Positions 1 to 7,704 of a DNA stretch of 64,000 nucleotides are shown here, piece after piece. Source of the stretch: CAWCGU01 sp963795195 (GTDB lineage: Bacteria > Actinomycetota > Thermoleophilia > Solirubrobacterales > 70-9); the NCBI GenBank assembly GCA_963795195.1, contig CAWCGU010000006.1:62001-126000 (forward strand), written 5' to 3'. The notes beneath the pieces were generated by a model. That model saw only the letters and a list, made by a program, of their open reading frames with translations, had not been told where the DNA came from and made no database searches. How positions within the stretch are numbered: the stretch's first letter is position 1; each line of letters opens with the position of its first letter. The translations under genes and the position numbers were made by a program.

Positions 1-174
1 GACGGTCTGGTCGTCTGGAGCGGGAGGCTCGGATCGCTGCGGCGCTTCAAGGACGACGTCGCCGAGGTCACCGAGGGCCAGGAGTGCGGAATCGTGCTCG
101 AAGGCTTTGCGGACGTCAAGGAAGGCGACGTTCTGGAGTTCTTCAGGACCAAGCAGGTCGAGAAGACGCTGTAG
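1..174 (+). CDS. infB: Translation initiation factor IF-2, C-terminal end (partial)
   Basis: The window opens inside a reading frame that continues to a TAG at 172-174 and gives 57 residues. The tail has the look of the last beta-barrel domain of IF-2: it contains GRLGSLRRFKDDVAEV, then GQECGIVLEGFADVKEGD, and ends near EFFRTKQVEKTL. IF-2 is the GTPase that brings initiator tRNA to the ribosome; only its final domain is visible. The gene after it is ylxP and then rbfA, the classical bacterial order, which supports the assignment. The 5' part lies outside the window. Confidence 0.88.
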   Translation, partial: DGLVVWSGRLGSLRRFKDDVAEVTEGQECGIVLEGFADVKEGDVLEFFRTKQVEKTL

Positions 175-180
175 GCCGTT

Positions 181-477
181 ATGGCTTACGTCTGTCTTCT
201 CGAGGTTCACCTTCACATCAACGAGTCACACGGGCTCAAGGAAAAGCGCAAGCTCGTGCAGTCGGTGAAGGCCCAGGCTCGAAAGCGCTTCGGGGCGTCG
301 GTCGCCGAGATCGACGGCCACGATACGTGGCAGCGGTCCGTGCTCCTGTTCGCGCTCGTCGGCGGCTCGGAGCTCGGCGCGCATGCCGACGACCTCGAGC
401 GCTTCATCCGCTCACGTTGCCCGGACGGGTGCAGCGTCGAGCGGCAGCTGCTGACCTTGGAGGACCTCAAGGAGTAG
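181..477 (+). CDS. ylxP: DUF503 / YlxP family protein
   Basis: A 98-residue protein of the small DUF503 (YlxP-like) family. Typical signs are the N-terminal strand VCLLEVHLHI, the central SHGLKEKRKLVQSVK segment and the acidic C-terminus. The biochemical role of the family is poorly defined; it sits between infB and rbfA in many bacteria and has been linked to ribosome maturation by position. It starts 6 bp after infB and 10 bp before rbfA, so it is an operon member. The ATG is the first in frame; no strong ribosome binding site is visible, consistent with coupling to infB. Confidence 0.85.
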   Translation: MAYVCLLEVHLHINESHGLKEKRKLVQSVKAQARKRFGASVAEIDGHDTWQRSVLLFALVGGSELGAHADDLERFIRSRCPDGCSVERQLLTLEDLKE

Positions 478-487
478 CTGGACTAGC

Positions 488-829
488 ATGTGGGCCATGG
501 CCGGCGCCCGTATGCGGCGCGTCAACGAGGCCCTTCGGGAGGTGATCGGGGACGCGATCGCCACTGAACTCCAGGATCCGAGGATCGGATTCGTGACTGT
601 CACCGGCGTTCAAACAAGCCCCGACCTGCGTACCGCAAAGGTGTTTTTGAGCGTGCTCGGAGATGATGAGCAGCGGGAGGCTACCTTCGCCGGGCTACGC
701 TCGTCCCACGGCGTTCTTCAGCGCCGCATCGCCGACCAGACCCACATGAAGCGAACTCCGACCCTCACATTTCACTACGACGACACCGCAGAGACCGCCG
801 AGCGGGTCTCCCGTCTATTGGATCAATGA
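488..829 (+). CDS. rbfA: Ribosome-binding factor A
   Basis: RbfA binds the 30S subunit and helps late 16S rRNA maturation and cold adaptation. The 113-residue protein shows the family's KH-like core: RRVNEALREVIGDAIATEL, DPRIGFVTVTGVQTSPDLR and AKVFLSVLGDD, ending with the TPTLTFHYDD segment. Three in-frame ATGs exist (488, 497, 512). GGAG at 471-474 is 13 nt from the first, so I keep 488, but 497 (MAGARMRRVNEA) matches usual family N-termini as well. The last 4 bp overlap nrnA (ATGA), which suggests translational coupling. Confidence 0.9.
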   Translation: MWAMAGARMRRVNEALREVIGDAIATELQDPRIGFVTVTGVQTSPDLRTAKVFLSVLGDDEQREATFAGLRSSHGVLQRRIADQTHMKRTPTLTFHYDDTAETAERVSRLLDQ

Positions 830-1824
830 GCGACCACGAGGCCGCGCTCGAGGGGGATCTGCAGGCAGTTGTCGAGGAGCTGCGGGGGGCAGACCGCTTC
901 CTGCTGACCACCCACGAAGGACCCGACGGAGACGCGCTCGGTTCGATGCTCGGGATGCACGCGATCCTGACCCAGCTGGGCAAGGACTCGGTGATGTTCC
1001 TCGGCGCCAAGGAGTTCCCGCTTCCCGTCGAGTATCGCTTCCTGCAGCTCGAGGAGGTCTTCCACGAGCCGCCCGCCGATGTCGCGGAACGCCTGATCGT
1101 CTTCCTCGACTGCGGAAACATCGATCGCATGCCGGTCGACTGGCTCCAGCAGGAGGGCTCCCAGATCGTCAATATCGACCACCACCACGACAACACCCGC
1201 TTCGGTGCCGTCAACCTGGTCGACTCCAAGGCTTGCTGCACCGCTCAGATCGTCTACGAGGTCGCCCAGCGACTCGGCGCGGAGATCACGGCGGAGATCG
1301 CAAACGCCCTCTATGTCGGCCTCGTCACCGACACCGGCCGCTTCAGCTACGAAAACGTTGATGCCCGCGCGCACAGGCTGGCGGCCGAGCTGATCGAGGC
1401 GGGCGTCGATGTGGGGGACACCTACCGCCGGCTCTATGAGCGGGTGCCGCTCGAGAAACTGCGCCTGATCTCGCGCGCGATCGCCAAGATCGAGCGTCGC
1501 GAGGATGGTCGCCTGTCGGTGGTCTACCTGGCCGACGAGGACTATCAGGCCACCGGGTCAAGTGAAGCTCTTTCCGAGGGGATCATCGACTACGTGCGCA
1601 GCCTCAACGGAACCTCGCTCGCTGCGGTGATCCGCGACAAGACCGACGACTCCCGCGCCGCCCGCAAGGTAAGCCTGCGTTCCGCCAACGGCGGAGTCGA
1701 CGTTTCCGCGATCGCCCGCGAGCACGGCGGCGGCGGCCACAAGCGTGCGGCCGGCTTCTCGACCGACCTCAGCTACCCCGAGCTGGTCGAGTTCCTCAGT
1801 GCCAAGGTTCGCGAACCAGCCTGA
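826..1824 (+). CDS. nrnA: DHH/DHHA1 phosphoesterase, NrnA-type oligoribonuclease/pAp phosphatase
   Basis: A 332-residue DHH-superfamily phosphoesterase. NrnA degrades 2-5 nt RNA (nanoRNA) and dephosphorylates pAp; related members hydrolyse cyclic dinucleotides, so c-di-AMP/pApA activity cannot be excluded. Visible motifs: HEGPDGDALGS (about residues 30-40), FLDCGNIDRMP (94-103), the signature NIDHHHDNTRFG with DHH at 118-120, and the C-terminal DHHA1 glycine motif GGGGHKRAAGF near residue 305. No GGDEF or membrane part is present, so it is the short cytosolic NrnA form rather than GdpP. It overlaps rbfA by 4 bp and truB begins inside its end. A c-di-AMP riboswitch lies at 50.1-50.3 kb, which makes the substrate question relevant. 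Confidence 0.9.
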   Translation: MSDHEAALEGDLQAVVEELRGADRFLLTTHEGPDGDALGSMLGMHAILTQLGKDSVMFLGAKEFPLPVEYRFLQLEEVFHEPPADVAERLIVFLDCGNIDRMPVDWLQQEGSQIVNIDHHHDNTRFGAVNLVDSKACCTAQIVYEVAQRLGAEITAEIANALYVGLVTDTGRFSYENVDARAHRLAAELIEAGVDVGDTYRRLYERVPLEKLRLISRAIAKIERREDGRLSVVYLADEDYQATGSSEALSEGIIDYVRSLNGTSLAAVIRDKTDDSRAARKVSLRSANGGVDVSAIAREHGGGGHKRAAGFSTDLSYPELVEFLSAKVREPA

Positions 1825-2620
1825 AGGCTCCGGCGGGGTGCTGCTCGTCGACAAGCCCGCCGGCGTCACCTCACATGACGTCGTCGCGCAGATCCGCAGG
1901 GAGCGAGGCGGCAAGGTCGGGCATGCCGGCACGCTTGACCCGTTCGCCACAGGACTGCTCGTGGTACTGCTTGGGCGGGCGACCCGGCTGCAGCGCTACC
2001 TGCTCGAACTGCCCAAAACGTATCTGGCGATCGCGCGCCTCGGCTGGCGCTCCAGCACCGGCGACCCCGACGGTGAACTGACCGAGACGGGCCGGATTCC
2101 GGCCGAGCTCAGCCTGCCGACGGGGCGGGTGATGCAGCGGCTGCCGATGACCTCGGCGGCGCGGGTAGATGGGGAGCGCCTCTACAAGCGCGCTCACCGG
2201 GGCGAGGTGATCGAGACGCCGGAGCGTGAGGTCGAGGTCCACCGAGCCGAGCTGCGCGGCGCCGATCACCGTCGAGCCGAGTTTGAGATCGAATGCGCCT
2301 CCGGCACCTATGTGCGCACGCTGATCGAAACGCTGGCTGACGCCTACTGCGAGAGCCTGCGGCGAACCGCTGTCGGCCATCTGAGCCTCGCTGACGCCGG
2401 GCCGGACCCCATCTCGGCCGATGCTGCACTCTCGTTCCTGCCCGAGCGCCCGCTAAGCAACGACGAGGCCGCCAAGGCCGTTCACGGCATCGCGCCGGTC
2501 GCCGGCAATGAGGCGCCAGGTCCGCTGCGGTTGACCCACGATGACCACCTGCTGGCCGTCGGCCGCGTGGATGATGACGGCCTGCGTCTGGAGGTCGTGC
2601 TTGCCCCCGCGTCACACTAA
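1799..2620 (+). CDS. truB: tRNA pseudouridine(55) synthase
   Basis: TruB isomerises U55 in the T-loop of tRNAs. The protein starts with the family's LLVDKPAGVTSHDVV, followed by the catalytic motif HAGTLDPFATGLL with nucleophilic Asp near residue 47, then RLQRYLLELPKTYLA and the core FEIECASGTYVRTLIETLA. Length with the GTG at 1799 is 273 residues, slightly short because the C-terminal PUA domain is reduced. That start overlaps the end of nrnA by 26 bp; a second GTG at 1838 would give a start immediately before LLVDKPAG and is a real alternative. It lies 9 bp upstream of ribF. Confidence 0.92.
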   Translation: MPRFANQPEGSGGVLLVDKPAGVTSHDVVAQIRRERGGKVGHAGTLDPFATGLLVVLLGRATRLQRYLLELPKTYLAIARLGWRSSTGDPDGELTETGRIPAELSLPTGRVMQRLPMTSAARVDGERLYKRAHRGEVIETPEREVEVHRAELRGADHRRAEFEIECASGTYVRTLIETLADAYCESLRRTAVGHLSLADAGPDPISADAALSFLPERPLSNDEAAKAVHGIAPVAGNEAPGPLRLTHDDHLLAVGRVDDDGLRLEVVLAPASH

Positions 2621-2629
2621 GGTGCCCTG

Positions 2630-3520
2630 ATGGCGCCGATTCGTGTCACCCAGCTTCCCGACGCCCAGCCGCGTGAGCGGCACGTGGCCATCGGCACCTT
2701 CGACGGCGTCCACCTCGGCCACCAGGCGGTGATCGAGGGCGCAGACACCGTGCTGACATTTGAACCCCATCCGCTGCAGGTGGTGCACCCGGGGGCGACG
2801 CCGAAGCTGATCATGCCGTTCAGGATCAAGCGCGACATGATCGAGGGGCTCGGGGTCGAGGAGATCGTCGTGATCCCGTTCGACGAGGAATTCGCGAAGA
2901 TCGAGGCCGACGAGTTCTGCTCCCAGGTGCTCGTCGAACGGCTGGGCGCCAAGCAGGTGGCGGTCGGTGAGAACTTCCGATTCGGCGCCAAGGCGAAGGG
3001 CGACCCGGCGATGCTGAGCTCGCACGAGGAGTTCTCCACCAGGGTCGTGCCGCTCGTCGAGGTTGACGGAGAGACCGTCTCATCGACGCGGATCAGGGCG
3101 CTGGTGGCGTCCGGCGACATGAGGGCCGCACAGCGTTGTCTGGGCGCTCCATTCATGCTCGAGGGAACGGTGGTGGACGGCGATAAGCGCGGACGCACAA
3201 TCGGCTTTCCAACGGCCAATGTCGTGCCTGACGATTCGCTCCTTTCCCCGGGCCACGGGGTTTTCGCAGCCTTCGCGAACGGGCACCCGGCGGCCGTCAA
3301 CGTCGGCGTGAGACCGATGTTCGGGACCGGCCGCGAACTGCTCGTCGAGGCCTACCTGATCGACTTTGAAGGCGACCTCTACGGCCAAACGCTGCGGGTT
3401 GCCTTCGTCGACCGTTTGCGAGGCGAACGACGCTTTCCGAGCGTTGAGGATCTGATCACGCAGATGCACCTCGACGTGGCTGAGGCCCGAGAGCTCTGTG
3501 CTAGCGTCTTTTCGCGTTAG
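2630..3520 (+). CDS. ribF: Bifunctional riboflavin kinase / FAD synthetase
   Basis: RibF phosphorylates riboflavin to FMN and adenylates FMN to FAD. The 296-residue protein has both domains. The N-terminal nucleotidyltransferase shows AIGTFDGVHLGH (residues 20-31, HxGH type) and the VSSTRIRALV motif of the class. The C-terminal kinase domain shows GTVVDGDKRGRTIGFPTAN near residues 177-195 and VNVGVRPMFG. It is the last gene before the rpsO leader and is only 9 bp after truB, so it belongs to the same transcription unit. The TAG stop is immediately followed by a perfect hairpin. Confidence 0.94.
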   Translation: MAPIRVTQLPDAQPRERHVAIGTFDGVHLGHQAVIEGADTVLTFEPHPLQVVHPGATPKLIMPFRIKRDMIEGLGVEEIVVIPFDEEFAKIEADEFCSQVLVERLGAKQVAVGENFRFGAKAKGDPAMLSSHEEFSTRVVPLVEVDGETVSSTRIRALVASGDMRAAQRCLGAPFMLEGTVVDGDKRGRTIGFPTANVVPDDSLLSPGHGVFAAFANGHPAAVNVGVRPMFGTGRELLVEAYLIDFEGDLYGQTLRVAFVDRLRGERRFPSVEDLITQMHLDVAEARELCASVFSR

Positions 3521-3538
3521 GCGGCCATCGTGGCCGCC
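3520..3538 (+). promoter_or_regulatory. Perfect hairpin between ribF and rpsO
   Basis: GGCGGCCA-TCG-TGGCCGCC, an 8-bp perfect stem starting at the last base of the ribF stop codon. There is no T-tract after it, so it is either a weak or factor-dependent terminator or a structured part of the rpsO leader. S15 is autoregulated by leader RNA structure in several phyla, which makes a role in rpsO control possible but unproven. Confidence 0.5.
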
Positions 3539-3591
3539 GAATTTATGGATAGACCCATTGACGAACAAACTTTGGACGAACGGAACTTGAG

Positions 3592-3861
<270 letters not shown>

Positions 3862-3921
3862 GCAAGTGTTGTCGGCGCGGAGGCGTAGCCGACGCGAGCT
3901 GCTGGTGGCCGTGGTGGCGGT

Positions 3922-4377
3922 GTGATCGCTGCGGGCGAAAAGGCTCCGGAATTCAAGCTCCTCGACCAGGACTTGAAGCGTGTCAAGCTCTCGGAGCTGC
4001 TTGAGAACGGGCGCGTACTGCTCTGCTTTTACCCCGGCGACTGGAGCCCGGTGTGCAGCGACCAGCTTTCGGTTTACCAGGAGGTGATCTCCGAGATCGA
4101 GGATCGCGGCGTTCAACTCGTCGGCATCAGCGTCGACGGCGTCTTCTGCCACCAGGCGTTCCGCAAGCACCTCAACTTGACGATGCCGCTGCTCGCCGAC
4201 TTCCATCCCAAGGGACGGGTGTCCGCGCTCTACGGCGCCTACCGCGAGAACCTGGGGTTCGACAACCGTTCGCTGGTCCTGATCGACGCCGACGGGACCG
4301 TCGCCTGGTCGCATGAATCGCCCAGCGACCTCGAGATCCCGGGCGCCAACCTGATCTTCGACGCCCTGGATGGCTGA
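3922..4377 (+). CDS. Peroxiredoxin (AhpC/TSA-BCP type)
   Basis: A 151-residue thiol peroxidase that would reduce peroxides through a peroxidatic cysteine. The active-site loop reads FYPGDWSPVCSDQL; the usual Thr of the PxxxTxxC motif is Ser here, a tolerated variant. GISVDGVFCHQAF contains a second cysteine that could resolve the disulfide, and the conserved Arg region is less clear than in the second copy at 41.2 kb. The start is GTG. It overlaps the following NTF2-like gene by 8 bp, and the next gene is a CPHC thioredoxin-fold protein, so a small redox operon is likely. Confidence 0.85.
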   Translation: MIAAGEKAPEFKLLDQDLKRVKLSELLENGRVLLCFYPGDWSPVCSDQLSVYQEVISEIEDRGVQLVGISVDGVFCHQAFRKHLNLTMPLLADFHPKGRVSALYGAYRENLGFDNRSLVLIDADGTVAWSHESPSDLEIPGANLIFDALDG

Positions 4378-4801
4378 CGCCTCTTCTCAGGCGAAGGGGC
4401 GGCTGCTCGAATTTCTGCAGCCGGGTCTTGACGCTTGGAACACGGGCGACCTCGAAGCAGCGCTAGCTGACATCGATCCCGAAATTGCCTGGCACACCGC
4501 CGGGGTTTTCCCGGATATCGACCCTGTGTACCGCGGCCACGACGGGCTGCGGCGCTTCTGGGCCACCTTCGTGGAACCGTGGGAGAGCATCGTGCTCGAC
4601 GTCGTCGAGGTGCTTGGTGAATCCGGCACCACCGAGGACGGCAGAATGCTGACCCACTCGCGCTTCCGGGCGCGGGGCAGGGAGGGCATCGAGCTCGACC
4701 TCGAGGTCTTCCAGCTTTTCCTGGTTCGCAATGGCCTGCTGGTCGAGTTCCGCGTCTTCGCAGGTCGCGACGAAGCGCTCGCGGCGACCGGCTTTGACTG
4801 A
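4370..4801 (+). CDS. SnoaL/NTF2-like domain protein
   Basis: A 143-residue single-domain protein with the cone-shaped NTF2-like fold pattern: helix LLEFLQPGLDAWNTGDLEAA, the DPEIAWHTAG strand, then YRGHDGLRRFWATFVEPW and paired strands ending VEFRVFAGRDEAL. Such proteins bind or isomerise small hydrophobic molecules, or act as accessory subunits; sequence alone does not say which. It overlaps the peroxiredoxin upstream by 8 bp and the DsbA-like gene downstream by a further 8 bp, so all three are co-translated. Two related proteins flank dapF at 31.7 and 33.0 kb. Confidence 0.75.
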   Translation: MADASSQAKGRLLEFLQPGLDAWNTGDLEAALADIDPEIAWHTAGVFPDIDPVYRGHDGLRRFWATFVEPWESIVLDVVEVLGESGTTEDGRMLTHSRFRARGREGIELDLEVFQLFLVRNGLLVEFRVFAGRDEALAATGFD

Positions 4802-5321
4802 GCTCGGCAGCGCCGCCGTCCCGCCTGTTGGCGAGGACGACCACCTGCGTGGCGAAGGAGCCGAGCTGATCCTCTACGCAGACCTCGCCTGCCCCCACTG
4901 CGCAGCGGCCTGGCTCAAATTGACGGAACTGCCCGTGAGACTCTGCTTTCGCCACTTCCCGATGGCCAGCAAACACGCCCGCGGCCCCGCACTTCACGCG
5001 GCGGTGGAGGCCGCGGGACAGCAGCACGAGGATGCTTTCTGGTCAATGGTCGACCGGATATACGGAAACCCGGGCCGCCAGGACGACCCACACCTGTGGG
5101 GCTGGGCCCGGGAGCTCGATCTCGAACTCAGCCGCTTTGACGACGGCCGCCGTTCTGATCCGGTCGCGAATCGAGTCAAGCGGGACTTCAGATCAGGAAT
5201 TCGGGCCGGCGTGACCGGCACACCGGCCGTATTCATCGACGGCCTGCTCGTCCACCAAGACCCCGTGGCAGCCCTGAAAGCCACCGCCAACTCGCCGAAC
5301 GTCCGTACTGACCGCGCATAG
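4794..5321 (+). CDS. DsbA-family thioredoxin-fold protein (CPHC)
   Basis: About 175 residues from a TTG at 4794, which overlaps the end of the preceding gene; no ATG or GTG fits better. The N-terminus reads ELILYADLACPHCAAAW, a CPHC active site on a thioredoxin fold, and VTGTPAVFIDG supplies the cis-proline loop, typical of the DsbA/Thioredoxin_4 group. There is no signal peptide, so it is probably cytosolic and may be an oxidoreductase or isomerase partner for the peroxiredoxin two genes upstream. The coding end is part of a 13-bp inverted repeat shared with the pnp leader. Confidence 0.8.
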   Translation: MTELGSAAVPPVGEDDHLRGEGAELILYADLACPHCAAAWLKLTELPVRLCFRHFPMASKHARGPALHAAVEAAGQQHEDAFWSMVDRIYGNPGRQDDPHLWGWARELDLELSRFDDGRRSDPVANRVKRDFRSGIRAGVTGTPAVFIDGLLVHQDPVAALKATANSPNVRTDRA

Positions 5322-5345
5322 GGGGTACTCCAGGACGTTCGGCGA
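5292..5345 (+). promoter_or_regulatory. Long inverted repeat in the pnp leader region
   Basis: TCGCCGAACGTCC at 5292-5304 is perfectly complementary to GGACGTTCGGCGA at 5333-5345. A further GTAC/GTAC pair lies inside, so the RNA could form a long interrupted stem that covers the stop codon of the upstream gene. No T-tract follows. In Escherichia coli a long stem in the pnp leader is cut by RNase III as part of PNPase autocontrol; an equivalent role here is an inference from position and shape. Confidence 0.6.
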
Positions 5346-5439
5346 TGGTTGGGCCCGGAGCCCCGCTACCATCCTGCGCAATTACAAATCCGATGCAATG
5401 GGTCCCCAAACCGGGGGGCCGAAAGGAAGTACAAATTTC

Positions 5440-7704
5440 ATGAGCATGTTTGAAGTTCGCCGTGTCGCGGTCGAGGTCGGCGGTGAGGAGATCTCCTTCG
5501 AGACTGGCAAGCTCGCTCGCCAGGCCAGCGGAGCGGTCATCGTCAAGTGCGGTGACACCCACGTTCTCGCGACAGCGACCGCGGGCAACCCGCGCGACGT
5601 TGATTTCCTGCCCCTGACCGTCGATGTCGAGGAGAAGCATTACGCCGCCGGCAAGATCCCCGGCTCCTTCTTCCGCCGCGAGGCTCGCGCAGGCGAGAAG
5701 GCCACGCTGACCGCGCGCATGATCGACCGCCCGCTTCGCCCGCTCTTCCCAAAGGGGTGGCACCGTGAGACCCAGCTGGTTTCGCAGCCGCTCTCGGTTG
5801 ACCACGTTCACCCATATGACATCCTCGCGATGAACGGCGCCTCCGCCGCACTCGCAGTTTCCGAGATCCCAGTCGCCGAGCACGTCGGCGCGGTTCGGGT
5901 CGGCAAGCTCGACGGCGATTTCGTCGTCAACCCCCCCGAGGACCGTCATAACGAGCTCGAGATGGACCTTGTCGTGTCCGGCTCTGCGGACGCGATCCTG
6001 ATGGTCGAGTGCGGCGCCACGGGCGTCACCGAGCAGGAGGTCCTCGACGCCCTCGACATCGCCCACGGCGAGATCAAGAAGATCGTCGGCGCGATCGAGG
6101 AACTGCGCCAGACCGCCGGCAAGGAGAAGCTTGTTGTGGAGGCCCCCTCGATCGACGAGGGGCTGCTCGAAGAGATCAGCTCCTCCCACGGCCAGGCGCT
6201 GGTCGACGCAATCGCCACCGAGGGCAAGCTCGAGCGCTATGCCGCGATCGATCAGGTCAAGGCCGACGCCGTCGCCGCGCACGCGCCCGAGGGTGACGAC
6301 GATGAGTCAGCGGCCAAGCGCGCCGAAGTCAGTACCGCTTTCGACAAGATCGAGAAGGACACGATCCGCAAGGCGATCGCCGTCGACAAGAAGCGCCCCG
6401 ACGGCCGCGCCCAGGACGAGATCCGGCCGATCGAGACCGAGGTCGACATCTCGCCGCGCTCGCATGGCTCGGCGCTCTTCACCCGGGGTGAGACCCAGAT
6501 CCTCTCCAACGTCGCCCTCGGGACGACGCGGATGGACATGAAGGTCGACAACCTCGGGCTCGAGGAGACCAAGACCTTCTGGCACCACTACAACTTCCCG
6601 CCGTTCTCGGTCGGGGAGGCCGGCTTCATGCGCGGCCCCAAGCGCCGCGACATCGGCCACGGTGCGCTCGCTGAGCGTGCGCTGCTCGCGACGATTCCGA
6701 GCCAGGAAGACTTCCCCTACGTGACCCGGGTCGTCTCCGACACGCTCGAGTCCAACGGCTCCTCGTCGATGGGGTCGGTCTGTGCGTCCTCGATGGCCCT
6801 GCAGGCGGCGGGCGTGCCCGTCACCGAGCCGGTCGCCGGAGTCGCCATGGGCCTGATCAAGGAGGAGGACAGCTACATCGTCCTCACCGACATCGCCGGC
6901 GTCGAGGACCACCTCGGCGACATGGACTTCAAGGTGGCCGGAGGCAAGGACGGGATCACCGCCCTGCAGATGGACATCAAGATCACCGGCGTCACCTTCG
7001 ACATCCTCACCGAGGCTCTCGAGCAGGCCCGCGTCGGCAGGCTCTTCATCCTCGGCAAGATGGCGGAGGCGATCGACGGGCCGCGCGAGCAGCTCTCCCA
7101 GCACGCGCCCCGGATCGAGTCGATCAAGATCGACCCCGACAAGATCGGCGCCGTCATCGGCAAGGGCGGCGAGACGATCCGCGGCATGCAGGAGGAGTTC
7201 GGCGCCGAGATCGACATCGAAGACGACGGCACCGTGCGCGTCTACGCCGCGAACGGCGACCTGGTCGACGGCTGCATCGCGCGGATCCAGTCGATGACCA
7301 AGGAGGCCGAGATCGGCGACCGCTACAAGGGCAAGGTCGTCAAGACGACCACCTTCGGTGCCTTCGTCGAGCTGACTAAGGGCACTGACGGCCTGCTGCA
7401 CATCTCCAACGTCAAGCCCGGCGAACGGGTCGAGACGGTCGAGAGCGTGCTCAGTCAGGGCGATGAGCTCGATGTCATCGTCGCCGAGGTCGACAAGGAG
7501 CGCGGCCGCATCGGCCTGCGGCTCTCCGACGACCCGGCGATCGAGGGCAAGAGCAAGGAGGAGCTCGCCGCGATGGGCGCCACCTCGGGTGGCGGCGGTG
7601 GTGGCGGCAGCCGCGACCGTGGTCCGCGCCGTGACGGGGACGGAAGCCGCGGCGGCCGTGACGGTGGTCGCGACGGCGGGCGCGGGCGCGATCGCCGCCG
7701 TTGA
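5440..7704 (+). CDS. pnp: Polyribonucleotide nucleotidyltransferase (PNPase)
   Basis: PNPase is the phosphorolytic 3'-5' exoribonuclease and RNA tailing enzyme. The 754-residue protein has two RNase PH domains joined by an all-alpha region (ALLERYAAIDQVKADAV-like stretch), an intact second-core active site around NGSSSMGSVCASSMA, a KH domain with IGAVIGKGGETIRGM near residue 570 and an S1 domain from about 626 to 695. The last 55 residues are Gly/Arg/Asp-rich with RDGG repeats. The ATG at 5440 has AAAGGAAG 10 nt upstream; an ATG at 5398 would add 14 atypical residues. The stop overlaps the TTG start of the M16 peptidase gene. Confidence 0.96.
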   Translation: MSMFEVRRVAVEVGGEEISFETGKLARQASGAVIVKCGDTHVLATATAGNPRDVDFLPLTVDVEEKHYAAGKIPGSFFRREARAGEKATLTARMIDRPLRPLFPKGWHRETQLVSQPLSVDHVHPYDILAMNGASAALAVSEIPVAEHVGAVRVGKLDGDFVVNPPEDRHNELEMDLVVSGSADAILMVECGATGVTEQEVLDALDIAHGEIKKIVGAIEELRQTAGKEKLVVEAPSIDEGLLEEISSSHGQALVDAIATEGKLERYAAIDQVKADAVAAHAPEGDDDESAAKRAEVSTAFDKIEKDTIRKAIAVDKKRPDGRAQDEIRPIETEVDISPRSHGSALFTRGETQILSNVALGTTRMDMKVDNLGLEETKTFWHHYNFPPFSVGEAGFMRGPKRRDIGHGALAERALLATIPSQEDFPYVTRVVSDTLESNGSSSMGSVCASSMALQAAGVPVTEPVAGVAMGLIKEEDSYIVLTDIAGVEDHLGDMDFKVAGGKDGITALQMDIKITGVTFDILTEALEQARVGRLFILGKMAEAIDGPREQLSQHAPRIESIKIDPDKIGAVIGKGGETIRGMQEEFGAEIDIEDDGTVRVYAANGDLVDGCIARIQSMTKEAEIGDRYKGKVVKTTTFGAFVELTKGTDGLLHISNVKPGERVETVESVLSQGDELDVIVAEVDKERGRIGLRLSDDPAIEGKSKEELAAMGATSGGGGGGGSRDRGPRRDGDGSRGGRDGGRDGGRGRDRRR

